Below are positions 1-11,122 of a stretch of DNA of 64,000 nt, in pieces. The notes beneath the pieces are model-generated. The model was not told where the DNA came from. It searched no databases and worked only from the letters and a program-made list of their open reading frames with translations. The first letter of the stretch is position 1; each line of letters begins with the position of its first letter. The DNA is from Helichrysum umbraculigerum (taxonomy: Eukaryota > Streptophyta > Magnoliopsida > Asterales > Asteraceae), in the NCBI GenBank assembly GCA_949592205.1, contig CATIUR010000002.1, positions 6,548,501 to 6,612,500 on the forward strand, in the 5' to 3' direction. A program made the translations under genes and the position numbers.

Positions 1-205
1 TCCTTGAGTTCTTGTTATTTAGTCCTTGAGTTTCTTGTTATCTAGTCCTTGAGGTTCTTGTTATTTAGTCCTTGAGTTATTGTTTACTGTTTACCTTGTT
101 TTCTAGTTTTCTTGTGTTCTACCTTCGAATAATCGTGTATCCTTGTTTAGTAATCTATTGTTTTCTTGTATCATTGTATTACGGTCTAAGGCGATCTAGT
201 GTCCT
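1..205. repeat. LTR-like flank with short degenerate tandem repeats
   Basis: No coding potential is seen. The first ~110 bases are four degenerate copies of a ~22-bp unit built on TCCTTGAGTTCTTGTTATTTAG. The segment is the left half of the DNA into which the solo LTR at 206-2179 inserted; the right half resumes at 2180 with the duplicated GTCCT. It is probably part of an older LTR, but neither end can be identified. Confidence 0.5.
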
Positions 206-2179
206 TATAACGCCCCCCATTTAATATCCCAATATAATATTAAGATTGGCCGAAGCGACTATTTGAAATACATATTCTATTAGAAATCTGCTAGAAATTT
301 TCGCAAACCTTTATACAATATGTTTAACAACTAAACAAACATAGTTAACATGTTCACAACCCGGGGCATTATATGCTACAAAACATTATTTATTACAAAC
401 TGGATCAGAGTTGCAAGTTTCAAACATTCCCAGCACAAAACGTCCTTCTTGACTACCCACATATAATACATCACCTGCAGGAAGTAAATTGAGGGATTAG
501 CACGAAGCTAAGTGAATGAATTATCAATTACAATTCAATTTAGCTAGCAATCTGTTCACAATCAATAATGCAACACATATCGTCAAGAGGAACGGTGGCT
601 CCTAGAGACCCTGTTCCGGGTGGCCTCATCAGAACACTTAAACCCAACTGTTGGCCAAAACAGCGAGTAACCGCTAACTCAATGCTAATCTCTATCAACA
701 CATGTACACAACCCTGTGTCGACCAACATTAGCAACCAAGTCCAACCAACAATCTAGTTGACCTCTGATTTACATTTCAAATCAATGTTCATCAAACAAC
801 CAATCAAATGGCATATCATTTCAGGTTCACAGTCTATCAATAGTAATCCTATAATTACTGATTGAAATCAAACTGACACAACCAAATCAAACTGTGAGTT
901 TCAAATCCACTAACCTGATTATCTCGTTTCACTTACTCAGCTGTCTTATCTTGCTGAGCTCTTTGCTTATCTGAGAATTAACAATCAGATAAAAGTCAGA
1001 TATCAAGATCATATAAACATAACTTGCATCAGCTCATACATTTGGAACTTAACAAAATCAACATTATAGATTCCAAATCCTAGTTATGTAATAATATTCA
1101 CAATATAACAATCATCATGTATTATCATGTCATAAGTGTAAATCACATTTCAATTTACAAGTTAGAACTAATACATGAGTTTAATCAACCATTTACTGCT
1201 TATACTAATCATCAAAATGTATATGGAAAGCTTAAAACAAAACATTGCTGGAACATCACCCCAAGCCGCCGGCTTCACTAGGGAAGCCGCCGGCTTCCAC
1301 CTACAACCCGCCGGCTCATAGTCTCCAGCCACCGGGTGAATTAAATTGGGTGGTAACAGAAGTAAATCAAGTATTGAAGCCTCCAGCAGCCACCGGGTGA
1401 GCATTCAGCCCGCCGGATATGGCTTTCAAGCCGTCGGCTTGGGTATTTCACCCACCAGTTTCCATGTTCACCTAACGAAGCCGCCGGCTAGGGGATAGAA
1501 GCCGCCGGCTTCAACCGACGAACAGGGCAGCCCAGACCAGCCATGGCAGATTTCAGCAAAACTCAAATCACAAACAATCAATCACAAACTCGTTTCCAGC
1601 AGCATGTTTCATGTCATATATCATCATTTAAGCATACCATAACATGTCTAACACTCTTACTTAACATCAATTCATCTATGGATTATACTTGATCATAATC
1701 ATGAATTAAAACAAGATCAAGAACTCAAAATCAAAGCTTACTAGTGATGATGATGATGTTACAAACTCAGGACTCACAATCACAGCTCAAGGATCACTTG
1801 GTTTCAATCTTTGTTTGCAAGGGTTTTAAGGGTTTAGAGGTTTTAGGGTTTTTGTTTCTAAAAGTGGAAAGTGATAGAAACTTTCCTAAAAAGGAAATAT
1901 TTAAGTCGGTCAACTTTTTAACACCGACCCGCATCCACTTAAAACTAGTCCCATTTCAATCTATTGCCTGGAACCTAAAAACCATTTGCGAGAAACTTAT
2001 TTTATTGCACTGTCAACTATAGTAAATTACAACAATCAACAATTTACTAAACACAATAAGTCCTGAGGCTTATTTAAATAAGTTTCGCAGTTAAACAGAT
2101 ATTATCAAATAATTTCTAATATAATTAAATACATCAACTTAAAATTAGAAATTACCGGACCAGAAGAGAGGATGTTACA
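206..2179. mobile_element. Solo LTR, Gypsy-type, 1,974 bp
   Basis: The segment is bounded by a perfect 5-bp direct repeat, GTCCT at 201-205 and 2180-2184, the size expected of an LTR-retrotransposon target duplication. Its ends are imperfect inverted repeats: the left reads TATAACGCCCCCC and the right reads GGATGTTACA, whose reverse complement starts TGTAACATCC. The left terminal TG has apparently become TA. No primer-binding site, polypurine tract or coding region is present, so this is a single LTR left by recombination between the two LTRs of a full element. Orientation cannot be fixed without an internal region. Short ORFs inside are not credible genes. Confidence 0.75.
1265..1520. repeat. 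Cluster of GCCGCCGGC palindromic motifs
   Basis: Within an AT-rich LTR, about eight copies or near-copies of (AA)GCCGCCGGC(TT) occur in 250 bp, for example around 1266, 1287, 1308, 1425, 1480 and 1500. Spacing is irregular. Each core is palindromic or nearly so and carries several CpG or CHG methylation sites. Different GC-rich motifs form comparable clusters in other LTRs of this window (2925-3075, 15675-16055). Confidence 0.75.
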
Positions 2180-3229
2180 GTCCTTGTGTTCCTGTGTAAC
2201 AGCTTACTAGGTTTCCTAATCTTCTGAAAGTCCTTATATGTAAAGCTTACCAGATTGTAAGTTTGGTAAAGTTTTCTAATACTCATGTATAATGTTCAGG
2301 ATAAACAGTTGTAAAACAATCTGTAGTAGTTGTTTCATAAAACAAATCTTATGAAAATAGCGTGCATGCATTCTCCCCCAAAACAGTTAAGAACAGTTTA
2401 AAAAGAAGGGGCTATGAAACTCAACTTTGGGTGCTAGCGTTCCTAAATGCACGTGTTGTCCAACAGTAACCTCCTAGTGTCCTAAACACACGAGGTTATA
2501 TATGTAAGTAGGTGACTAACGAATTAGTCTAAACTAGTGGTCCACATAACTAGTAACGTCCAAATGTTCTATTGGTTAATCGTGTTTTGAAATCGCATAA
2601 GGCTCATTGGTGCCGGTTTGTGATAATAATAATCTCCGAAAAATATTATCATTATACTCGTTACATTTTATTTTATAAAATTTGGAAGTTGGTACGGGGT
2701 CCAAAAACTGAAAAACGCCATTTTCGACCCCTAGACAACCCCGAAAGGACTAAAACTGCCTAGGCTATAGGTACTTAGCTTTGATCATTGGACCGTTTTT
2801 GAGTGACCGTGCGAATTTGGGACCAATCCGAGTTAATTGAAAATTTTATAAATCTTCCATGGGTAAAAATACTACTAAACACTTGTGCACTTTTAAAATT
2901 TGCACACACTACCTTACTGAAAAACCACGCGATCGCATCAAATTGAAGTGAAAATCCACGCGATCGCGTGAATTAAAAATGACGCAATTGAGAACAAAAA
3001 GGACGCGATCCTGGTGATGTAAATGACGCGATCTTGTCAAATTTTTTAGGAGAAAACCACGCGATCGCGTGGTTTTCTTGGGTCCAGGTCTGTTCGAAAT
3101 CAACCACTGTAATTCGACAATTTGGGCTAGGTTTTGGACATATGAGTTGACAAAACACTGAGATATGATTATGTGAGTCCCATATTCACTATTAACTAGT
3201 GATATGGAATCGCAATAAGTAAATTTAAT
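2180..3229. other. LTR-like noncoding DNA, no gene
   Basis: This continues the flank seen at 1-205. It is AT-rich, with a purine-rich AAAAAGAAGGGGCTATGAAACT segment near 2400 that resembles segments inside Gypsy LTRs elsewhere in the window (such as the GGGGCTGTGAACTCAC segment at 14894). No primer-binding site or convincing ORF is present. It is probably part of an older LTR cut by the solo LTR on its left and by the Sirevirus-like fragment on its right. Confidence 0.4.
2925..3075. repeat. Cluster of ACGCGATCGCGT palindromes
   Basis: Six copies or partial copies of the motif AC-GCGATCGC-GT occur within ~150 bp (about 2928, 2958, 2982, 3003, 3026 and 3059). At least two are perfect 12-bp palindromes or close to it, and others are decayed at one or two positions. 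The surrounding DNA is strongly AT-rich. Confidence 0.75.
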
Positions 3230-4206
3230 TGTAGAAGGGGGGTTGAATACAATTAAAAAATTTTCTTCGATTTTAAATAAGTGTTCTAAGCGGTTTTTAA
3301 TTGATTAACTAAAACAGAGTGAACAGTTCAAATAATATGACAATATCAAAGTACGAGAGTAATAGTAGCTGAAATGTGAATTGTATTAATCATTAAATTC
3401 ACAAGTGTTGAATGCGGAATGGATTAACCAAAGTTAATCCAATTCAAACACTTAGCTAATTCTATTACAAAGGTGAGAAGAACAGCAGTGGATAAACACG
3501 CTGACTGTTCTCTCGCTGAGTCGCTGATACGTACCCTAGAGAAACTAATCACTGACAAACAAGTGATAAGTACGTTTGAACGATTAGCTTCACAAGTACA
3601 CACTACTAAGCTATTTATACTACAAGAGTTCCTAGAATATCTGCTAAAATATAGGATCTTGGTAGGACACGTGTCACTGCTTGATTGGCTTGATCTTTGA
3701 CATACTGCGGGTCCCAATTATGTTACCACAAATATCTCGTTACCTTAAATCCAATCACTTGCTGCCACGTAATCTTCCAAACATTCTTCCAGGAAAGCTC
3801 TTGCTGATGTGTAAGTAAGTACGGTACTTTGGTACTTGATGATGAGAAGCTTTATTGAATAGTCACCGAAGATGAAGAATCCTCCTCACTCACTGCAAGC
3901 TAGCATGCTCTAACAGAATGACTTGAATATGAGATCTTCAGTGACTAGCTATTATTCTGGCAGTGACTTTTGCCATTATTGATTTGACGATATAATGCTC
4001 TCGCTGATATTGATCAGCGGCACACCAAGTTGAGCATTAATCTTCCTCAGCATATCAGATTCCCAAGAGTAGATAGTATGATGATCAGCAACGATAAACT
4101 TCAGCAAAAGCAGCTTGGACACACTTCATTTCTTCATTGAGTCATCTTCAGTTGAGTTGGTCAGCGGCCAGTGATTTGATCATCTTCAGCGACCAGTGAC
4201 TCAACA
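3230..4206 (-). repeat. 3' LTR of the truncated Sirevirus-like element (977 bp)
   Basis: The minus-strand start, TGTTGAGTCACTGG at 4206, follows directly a polypurine tract matching that of the intact Copia (TTTAGGGGGAGAT then TGTTGGGTC). The other end is inferred at 3230, where the minus strand reads TTCAACCCCCCTTCTACA. A pyrimidine-rich end of this kind is, as I recall, common in Sirevirus LTRs. No second LTR is available for comparison, so the left boundary is tentative. The motif CAGTGA/TCACTG recurs many times across the LTR. The short ORFs at 3424-3717 are not considered genes. Confidence 0.55.
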
Positions 4207-4463
4207 ATCTCCATCTAAATGAATTTGATCGAAGCTACCTAGACAAACTTGTTGCTGAGAAAATTTATAGTCAGTGTTTAATGAGTTTAAACATTCAGTG
4301 ACTTGTACTTGTGATCCATTCATTTATCTTTTTGGATTCTTTTGATATAAATGAGTTTTGCACTTTGGTATTTCCCAAAAGATCAGATTTCATTTAACTG
4401 TAGAATTTAAGCATTACAAATAAAGATTGCAGTTACAATGGACCTAATCTATTCACATGCTTT

Positions 4464-7400
4464 TTAATCTAAAGTCCTCCAGACTTCTTCTTCTTCTTTC
4501 ATCGTGCAGAGTTCATCAGTTAACTCATATTTGTCTGTTGATGGCAGGTACCTGAACTTTCTGGCCATTGCTTCTTCAATGATACCCTTTCTCATTGGTG
4601 AGAACCTGTTAAGTACACTAGCAAACCTGATCAAATGAACAAGTTGCTCATGATCAATTTTCTCCAGTTCAGCTTCCCTTTGAAACTTTAGAGCACCTTT
4701 GAGATCTTTGTAGACTATGCCTTTCTCTCCTTCAGTGACTTCAGTTCCTTCTACTCTTGGTACTCCATCTAGGATTGAGAGATTCAGTCTTGAGGTGTTG
4801 GGAATGCGGAAAATACTTCCAGTCCCTGTTTCATACCTTGGACTTGGTGGCTGCACTATATCTTCACCATATGTGACAGTATCTTCAGGTCTGAGTAGCT
4901 GCAGATCAACCATCTTCTTGAACAGTCGGTTGATTTCTCTTAACACTTCTTCTTTAGCAGCACTTAAGGAGTGACTGATAGCAAGTCTAATCTCATTCCA
5001 TTCCTCTCTATGAAGTTTGCAGACTTGATCAAGATTAATGGCTTGAGTCACTGTTCCTCTGTGGATGAGTAGCTGAGCTTGAGACTTGTTCTTTGGCTTT
5101 CTTAGGAGGACCTTAGTGATGGGAGCAGGATCCGATCTTCCAATCATTCTGACAGAATATTTCTTTCTGTCAATCTCATCCCACATTTTATCTACTTTTG
5201 ACTTTGCTCCCCCTTTCTTTCTTGAACCAGCAACATATTTTTCTCGCTGCTTTGCAACCTTTCCTTCCTCTTCCAGAACTCTTGCTATCATAGCATCACT
5301 TGCTTCCTGAATGTCTCTTGCTCGCTCTTCTTCAACATACTTTCCGCTGACTTCCAACATATACTCTCTGTCAGCATCATATTGTTCTTTTAATCTTCTT
5401 TTTCTTTCTTCTTCTTCTCTAGCATCAGCTTCAGCACTGATCTTCAAAATCTGTTCCCTCTCTCGATCTTGTCTTGCTTTTATTTTTCTTGCAATTCGTT
5501 GCTCGGTAGTTTCTTCAAGATTAAGGTCTTCTGAGGTTGAATCAGATGATAAGAGAAGAGGTGGAGCTGAAGAGTCTTACATTGTTATTTCTGGCAGAGA
5601 GGTGGGAAGTGTTGTTGTAGTGGTTGCTTCAGTTGGAGTGATGCCTGTGGGAATTGAGAGGGTTATTTGTGGAGTGACTGTTGTAAAGGTTGGTGCTGGT
5701 GTTACCTCAGATATGACAGTATGTAAATGAGGTATATCTGGTGAGCTTGTGGTTGCTGTTGTGGAGGTTACTGCTGTTGTTGTTGATGGAATTTCCTCAA
5801 ATGTGACGATGTTTGATTGTGGTCATGCTGATGTATTAGTTGCTATTGTTGGTGGTGTAGATGTGATTGAAAGGATGATCTGTGGAGTCTCTGATGGAGG
5901 AGAATCAGGTTGTTCCAGGATGGATTTTAACTGATACATTGTTGCTGTCAGCTCCTCCTGAGAGAATGTTTTCTTCTTATGCTTAGGTGAGGTGGACCCT
6001 GATGTAGGTGACTTGCTGCTCCTCTTTCTTTTTGAGAGGAGTGAGGAGATTGTTAACTGATCCTCCATTTTCTCATCACCATCGTCAGCTTCTCTGTTTT
6101 CAGCATCTTTTCTTTTACCATTAGTTCCATCATCATTATCGTCATTGTTGTATCCCCCGTCACCCATGTCATCATCATCATCATCTTCCTCTTTAACAAT
6201 TTATGTCCCATTTATCCAGTACCAGCGAGCAAGTTCATAACTCACTGTTCTCCCCCTAATTTTTGAACTTTTATCAGCTGCCCATTCTTTAACTTTTGAA
6301 TCATACATCTTGAGTTCCTCTGGTTGAAACTCAGGGAAGTTGATCTCATCATATTCATCATCATCATCATCAGCATCCATATCCAACCAGGTTGCTTCAG
6401 CTACTTCTTCTTCTTCCAACTCAGGTTTCTCAGCGATAGGTCGTAGAGAGAATGATTCTAGCAAAATATCTCTGTGAGTAGCAGGAACACCAGGTTTAAT
6501 GAACGCATCATCATAAACATCCTGGAAGGGAGCAACATCATCATAGTTGGACTTGTAAGGAGCATCTTTATTGATGAATACTGTATTGTCAGCTACTAAT
6601 TTCTCCCCACGTTCATCATAAAAAGATGCAACACATTCCTTGATCCAACAATAGAGCTTTTTGTTATCAAATCGAAGAGCACCAACTTCAGCTTTTGTTG
6701 CTTGATGATGTGCAATCATAGCAGTGATGAGATTGTCATTGCTTTCGATATATTCCAAGATAGATGAGGAGATGGTTTGCTGAGTTTCAGTGAGAGATGA
6801 GATGGCATTATCATGTGTATTCAAACTGTATTTGGTGGAAGCTATCAGCTCAGATAGTGACTTGGCCTGAGTTGCAAGGAGTCTAGAGTGATCAAGTTCA
6901 GCTGCAGCAATCTTTTTGACTGTGTCAATAATAGACTCACTCCAAGAGGGAATGGGCTCATAGACTGCTGCAAGAGAATGAACCTTATGAGTAAGGTCAT
7001 CAACATTACTTTTGAGAGCTTCTCTATCTTTAGTGAGTAACTTGATTTGAAGCTGGGAAGAGGCAATGTAGTCAAGCAGCAACTTGTTTGTCGAGGATGT
7101 GGTAGAGGATGAAGCTTTATCAGTTTGAGGTGATTGTCGGTGTGTGATAGGTGATATTGGTGAAGTTGTTTGAGGTTGGGATTGTACTTCAGCTTCTGTT
7201 GGGGGAGGTGATAGATGTTCAGGTTCATGATGAGATCTGTCACTGGACAATGATATTTCATCTGATTCCTTGATGGGTGATGTGATGTCATCAACTTGAG
7301 TGATGATGGTATTTGGTAAAGGTGGGATATCAGCAACATGCAGTGGAGTTTCCTCAGAAACAGAGATGTGGTGATGGATATAGGGTTTATATGGTGGTGG

Positions 7401-8853
7401 TGATGGACCATCATCAGATGAGGAAGAAGAAGTATCCATTGGTTGGGGTTCCTCAACATCATCAGCTTGTGTTTTAGCTGACGGATCATTGAAATCAGAA
7501 TTGGCAACCTGTATCTCTCCCTGTGACTGGGGAGAGACATTGACGGCTGGTGCAGTGAAAGATGAGAGTTGACCCGGGTCTGTAGTCAGTGATGTGACAA
7601 CAGTGATGGGTGTGTTATCACCCACTGAAGTCACTGGCCCTTTGTTTAAAACATCATCCTTTTGTGAGGATCATGAGTAGCTGATGGATTGACTCGGTAG
7701 GGGGATGTGGGTTGCATCCAAAACACTGCTGACAATGGGTTGAGCCACTGTAGCTGTCTGTGGGTTTCCCTTTTTAGAGTCACTGGACTTTTGGGAGTCC
7801 AGTGAAGCAGTTTCAGGCTGAGGTTCTACAAGAGTGCCTGCAGGGACTGAATGTTCAGTCTCTGATTCACTCTTGACATCCTTAGACGATTTCTTACGAC
7901 CCTGTCCCTGAGCCTTTAATGTTTGTCAGGGACCTTAACTTGGATTTCTTTTTGGTGTTTTTTGAATTTTGCTATGGTGGATGACCTGTTGTGGTCACTG
8001 GGGGTGACGTCAGTGACGAGGTCGATGAAGGTAGTGGAGCTGACGGTGGTACATATTGTATCGGCTGGGGTGCAAGTATCCCTCTATTTTTCATAAACAT
8101 AGGTAGTTGCACAGTTGCTTCTTTTGAAAAAATTTGATTGCCTACCAGGGTTGGTTCAAAGCCTTTGAAAGAAATTCTATCATAGGCTTCAAACTGATCT
8201 TTGAAGATCAGTGAGAGAAACCTAGGATAGGGTACATATTTTGACCTGGTAGATTCAGTGACTCTAGAAACCAGTTCATCAAAGATCACACTTGCATAGT
8301 CAATTTGTAAAGAATTGACCAGTGACCAACTGATTTGTGCAACTAGGGAGCTGGATTGATCAAAACTCCCTGTTTTTGTACCCAAGGGTTGAATGAAATT
8401 TGAAAACAGGACATTCCACACACCATCCATTTGAGATTTATGAATAGTAGCATACTTACTATTACCGTTGCTGTCTTGAGTAAATTTACAATCGATTTCA
8501 GTGAGATCGACTATGCCTCCTTTGGCCACCTCTTTATCAGGCGTTGGTTCGTAGGTATCGCGTACTGGTAGTTGTAAGATTGTACGGAAGATGGGTGCAG
8601 TGACAGTAATTTTATGAGAGCCATTGTCAATAAAACCCTGAACTTGTGAAACCCCTTGAACAACTGAGTGAGTACAGGTATACCAGAACTCACTTAGCCA
8701 TTCTGGGTTCATTCGCCCAGGAGTTAAGGTGAGAGCAGAGCATATAAAATGATTTTTCAAAAACGTTAAAACCTCTGCATACTCTGTTTTAGGGCTTGAA
8801 ATATTTCCTTGAAATTTTGATTTAGGCACCATAATGATTGTGTCCTCACTCAC
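4464..8853 (-). pseudogene. Extra 3' ORF of Sirevirus-like Copia, decayed
   Basis: Open blocks on the minus strand run 8853-7972 (293 aa), 7634-6201 (477 aa), 6167-5823 (114 aa) and 5447-4464 (327 aa). The last three share a frame and are separated by stops; the first is in another frame, so at least one frameshift and two or more stops are present. The N-terminal block aligns by eye with the extra ORF of the intact Copia: an ALTL(T/A)P motif, an I.VT..I.R..LQL motif, a region ending YPRFL.LIF, and a similar helical spacing between them. Next come a Ser/Thr/Pro-rich stretch, an Asp/Glu-rich stretch, a Lys/Glu-rich coiled-coil-like stretch beginning in the last block, and a C-terminal region of unknown type. 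Function is unknown. No transmembrane helix or signal peptide is evident, so an envelope role is not supported. Confidence 0.7.
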
Positions 8854-9826
8854 TGCAGAGGCCCGAAGAGCTTTAATCTATGCAGTAGCATTTTAATAAT
8901 TCTTGAAGAAGTTTGATTTCGACATTATGGTGGGAAATTTTTTTTTGATTTAGGGTTTAAGAAGACTGGAGCGTTTTGGGGATGATCAGAAAACCGTAAA
9001 AAGTTTTGGGTGAGTTGTACTAGCTGTTTTATAGGGTACGCTTTCTGATGATCGTGTGGTTGAGATTTGGGCGACGTGGATGGTCGTGGTGGAAGTGGTA
9101 GAGGCATAGGGGGTTATGATGGTGGAGAGAGGTGGCATTAATGGTGATGGGAGTGGTAAGCCGGAAAAGTGAGCTGACGTAGGAGAGAGAATGTCAGATG
9201 CGCACAACTTTTTCGCTTTACCATAAAACATTTAATTTTGAAATCCGTTAAATTAAATACTAAATGTATTAAACATAACGAATGTTTTTTCGATTTAATT
9301 TTCACCAATAATGGATACATCAGGGACATTGATGCATATAATCAAAAGAGTGATTATCCACCGAAAAAGAGATACAAATATTTGAGGAAGAGTTAATTTG
9401 TTTTTCTATTTGGCTGAGGTTTTGTCTTGCTGATTTTGGCACAACTTAGAATACTGCATAAATCATAGAGAGGTGGTCACAGCATAAATATACAACATTT
9501 TAGTCATCCACGAATACTTGTATTTAAAAAAAAATCATGAGTATAGATTATGTTTTAATCATTAAGTTCATATCATATTTTTAGATTATCTTTCACTGAT
9601 CGAGTTACAACTTAGAATACTAACAAGATCAATTAGAGAGAAAACAAATCAATGATGTAAAATTAATGTGATAACATAATAAATACTCATGTGACTGATC
9701 AATCTGAGCAATCATATTTTTTTTTTGTTTTTTTTATTATTTATTTTATTTTATTTTTGGCTGCGGTGAACAGCTTAACTCAAGGAGTTAATTTATTCAC
9801 TGAAGCTTTTTCTGCCGAACTTATGA
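8854..9826 (-). other. Spacer between gag remnant and extra ORF, with A-rich tract
   Basis: This noncoding spacer contains a T-rich tract at about 9718-9763 on the plus strand, meaning an A-rich tract on the element's sense strand. The intact Copia has a 27-base A run (45437-45463) in the equivalent place, ahead of its extra ORF. The shared position supports loss of pol upstream of this spacer. Small ORFs at 8925-9329 look like chance. Confidence 0.5.
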
Positions 9827-11122
9827 TTAGTTCAGATGATGAACCCACTCAGAGATAGATTCAGAGTGGCCAAGCCTTGGTTTTGACTTCCACTGATTTG
9901 AGTAAATAGTATCTGAATGTTCACAGATTAAAGTTTGTTTTATGAGAGAAGTAGCTGAACATTCAGATAACTTATGTTGCCTGTTGCCACACTTATAGCA
10001 TTTTTTGTTTGCATGAGTGACCTTTTTAACTTGCTTTGACTTTGGTTGCTGATCTGACACAGTCAAACAACTTTCCTTGCTGAGTTTTACCTCTTGCATC
10101 TTTGACTTTAGGTCACTGATAATATTGTTATCAGTGACAGATACAGTGTCAGAGAGGTTGCGGATGTTGACATGCTTATCAGTGATGGTATTGATGAGAT
10201 TGGGACTTGCTGATGTTTCTTTAGTCATAAAACCTTCAATCTCATCAGTACCATTTGATGTATGAGATTGGGACTTGCTGATAGTGGTTTAAACATAACT
10301 TCTGAAAAAGTTCCAAGTGGATCAAAAACAGGGTCAACTTTTATTGAATCAGCGAGAGAGGCAGCAAATCCATATTTTCCTCCTAACACAGCGTCTGCTT
10401 GTTTAGGGATTTGATTATTGACACACTGATTCACTCTCCTGGTAGATTTGCACCAGAACTCAGTGACCTTCTTAAGTTGTAAAAATTGAGTTTCAAATTT
10501 TACTTTCTCTTGAATACAAGTTTGATTAGCATGAATTTGAGCTTCAAGATCAAGTTTTAGCTTTTTTAATTTTGGCTCATTTTCATTTTGGTCAGTGAGT
10601 TGGGATTTTAGATCGCTGATTTCCCGTTTCTGTTTTCTCTGAATGTCATGAGCATTTGATAAGTCAACTATCAAAGTCTCAAGAACATTATCTTTTCCAG
10701 TTGCTGAGGAAGATTTGAAACAGTGTACCTTATAAGCTGTTTCTAGACTCCATTTAGATGCTGAACCTTTGGGAGAGACTTCTTCATTCTCCTTGTGACA
10801 ATCAGCATCGTCAGCCATTATACAAAATTCTCTATCCAGACAGATCATGGCTTCTACTTCTGATGATGATGAGGATGAATCAGAGTCACTGAATGATCCT
10901 TCTTCAGCGACAAACCATTTCTCTTTCTTTTTCCCAAGCTTGGACAATTCCTTCAGCTTCTTGTACTTTGCCTTGTACTTGTAGTATTTATCATTTTTAA
11001 AGCTTGGCTTTGGATCAAGAATAGGGTTAACTGACTTTGATCTACAGTCAGCTGCAAAATGTCCAGGTTTGCCAAACTTATAACATTCTCCTTTTGATTT
11101 GGAATTATCAGAGGATGGAGCA
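9827..11122 (-). pseudogene. Sirevirus-like gag, C-terminal half, broken
   Basis: Two minus-strand open blocks (11122-10225 and 10228-9827) lie in different frames. The first has a zinc-knuckle-like motif CYKFGKPGHFAADC in which the second cysteine of the usual CX2CX4HX4C is Phe, so zinc binding by this knuckle is probably lost. A lysine-rich segment, an acidic serine run, and a long heptad-like helical region (about 10700-10450) follow. The second block carries a knuckle CYKCGNRQHKLSEC. Two knuckles separated by a long charged helical region is also the layout of the intact gag at 38836-41556. The N-terminal half is missing because a Gypsy-type LTR starts at 11123. Confidence 0.7.

Larger units (their letters stand above)
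3230..11122 (-). mobile_element. Truncated Sirevirus-like Copia element lacking pol
   Basis: Read on the minus strand, the fragment contains a gag C-terminal part with two zinc knuckles (11122-9827), an A-rich spacer, a decayed long ORF (8853-4464) homologous to the extra ORF of the intact Copia at 38060-49888, a polypurine tract (TTTAGATGGAGAT, minus strand, about 4206-4219), and a 3' LTR. Protease, integrase, reverse transcriptase and RNase H are absent between gag and the extra ORF, so this copy lost pol by deletion or descends from a non-autonomous line. Its 5' part ends where a plus-strand Gypsy-type LTR begins at 11123; the remaining gag, primer-binding site and 5' LTR are not found in the window. 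Confidence 0.75.

Noticed and set aside
6845..7540. 231-aa minus-strand protein rich in His/Leu/Pro
   Set aside because: Overlaps the extra-ORF pseudogene in another frame; composition reflects its Ser/Pro-rich segment.
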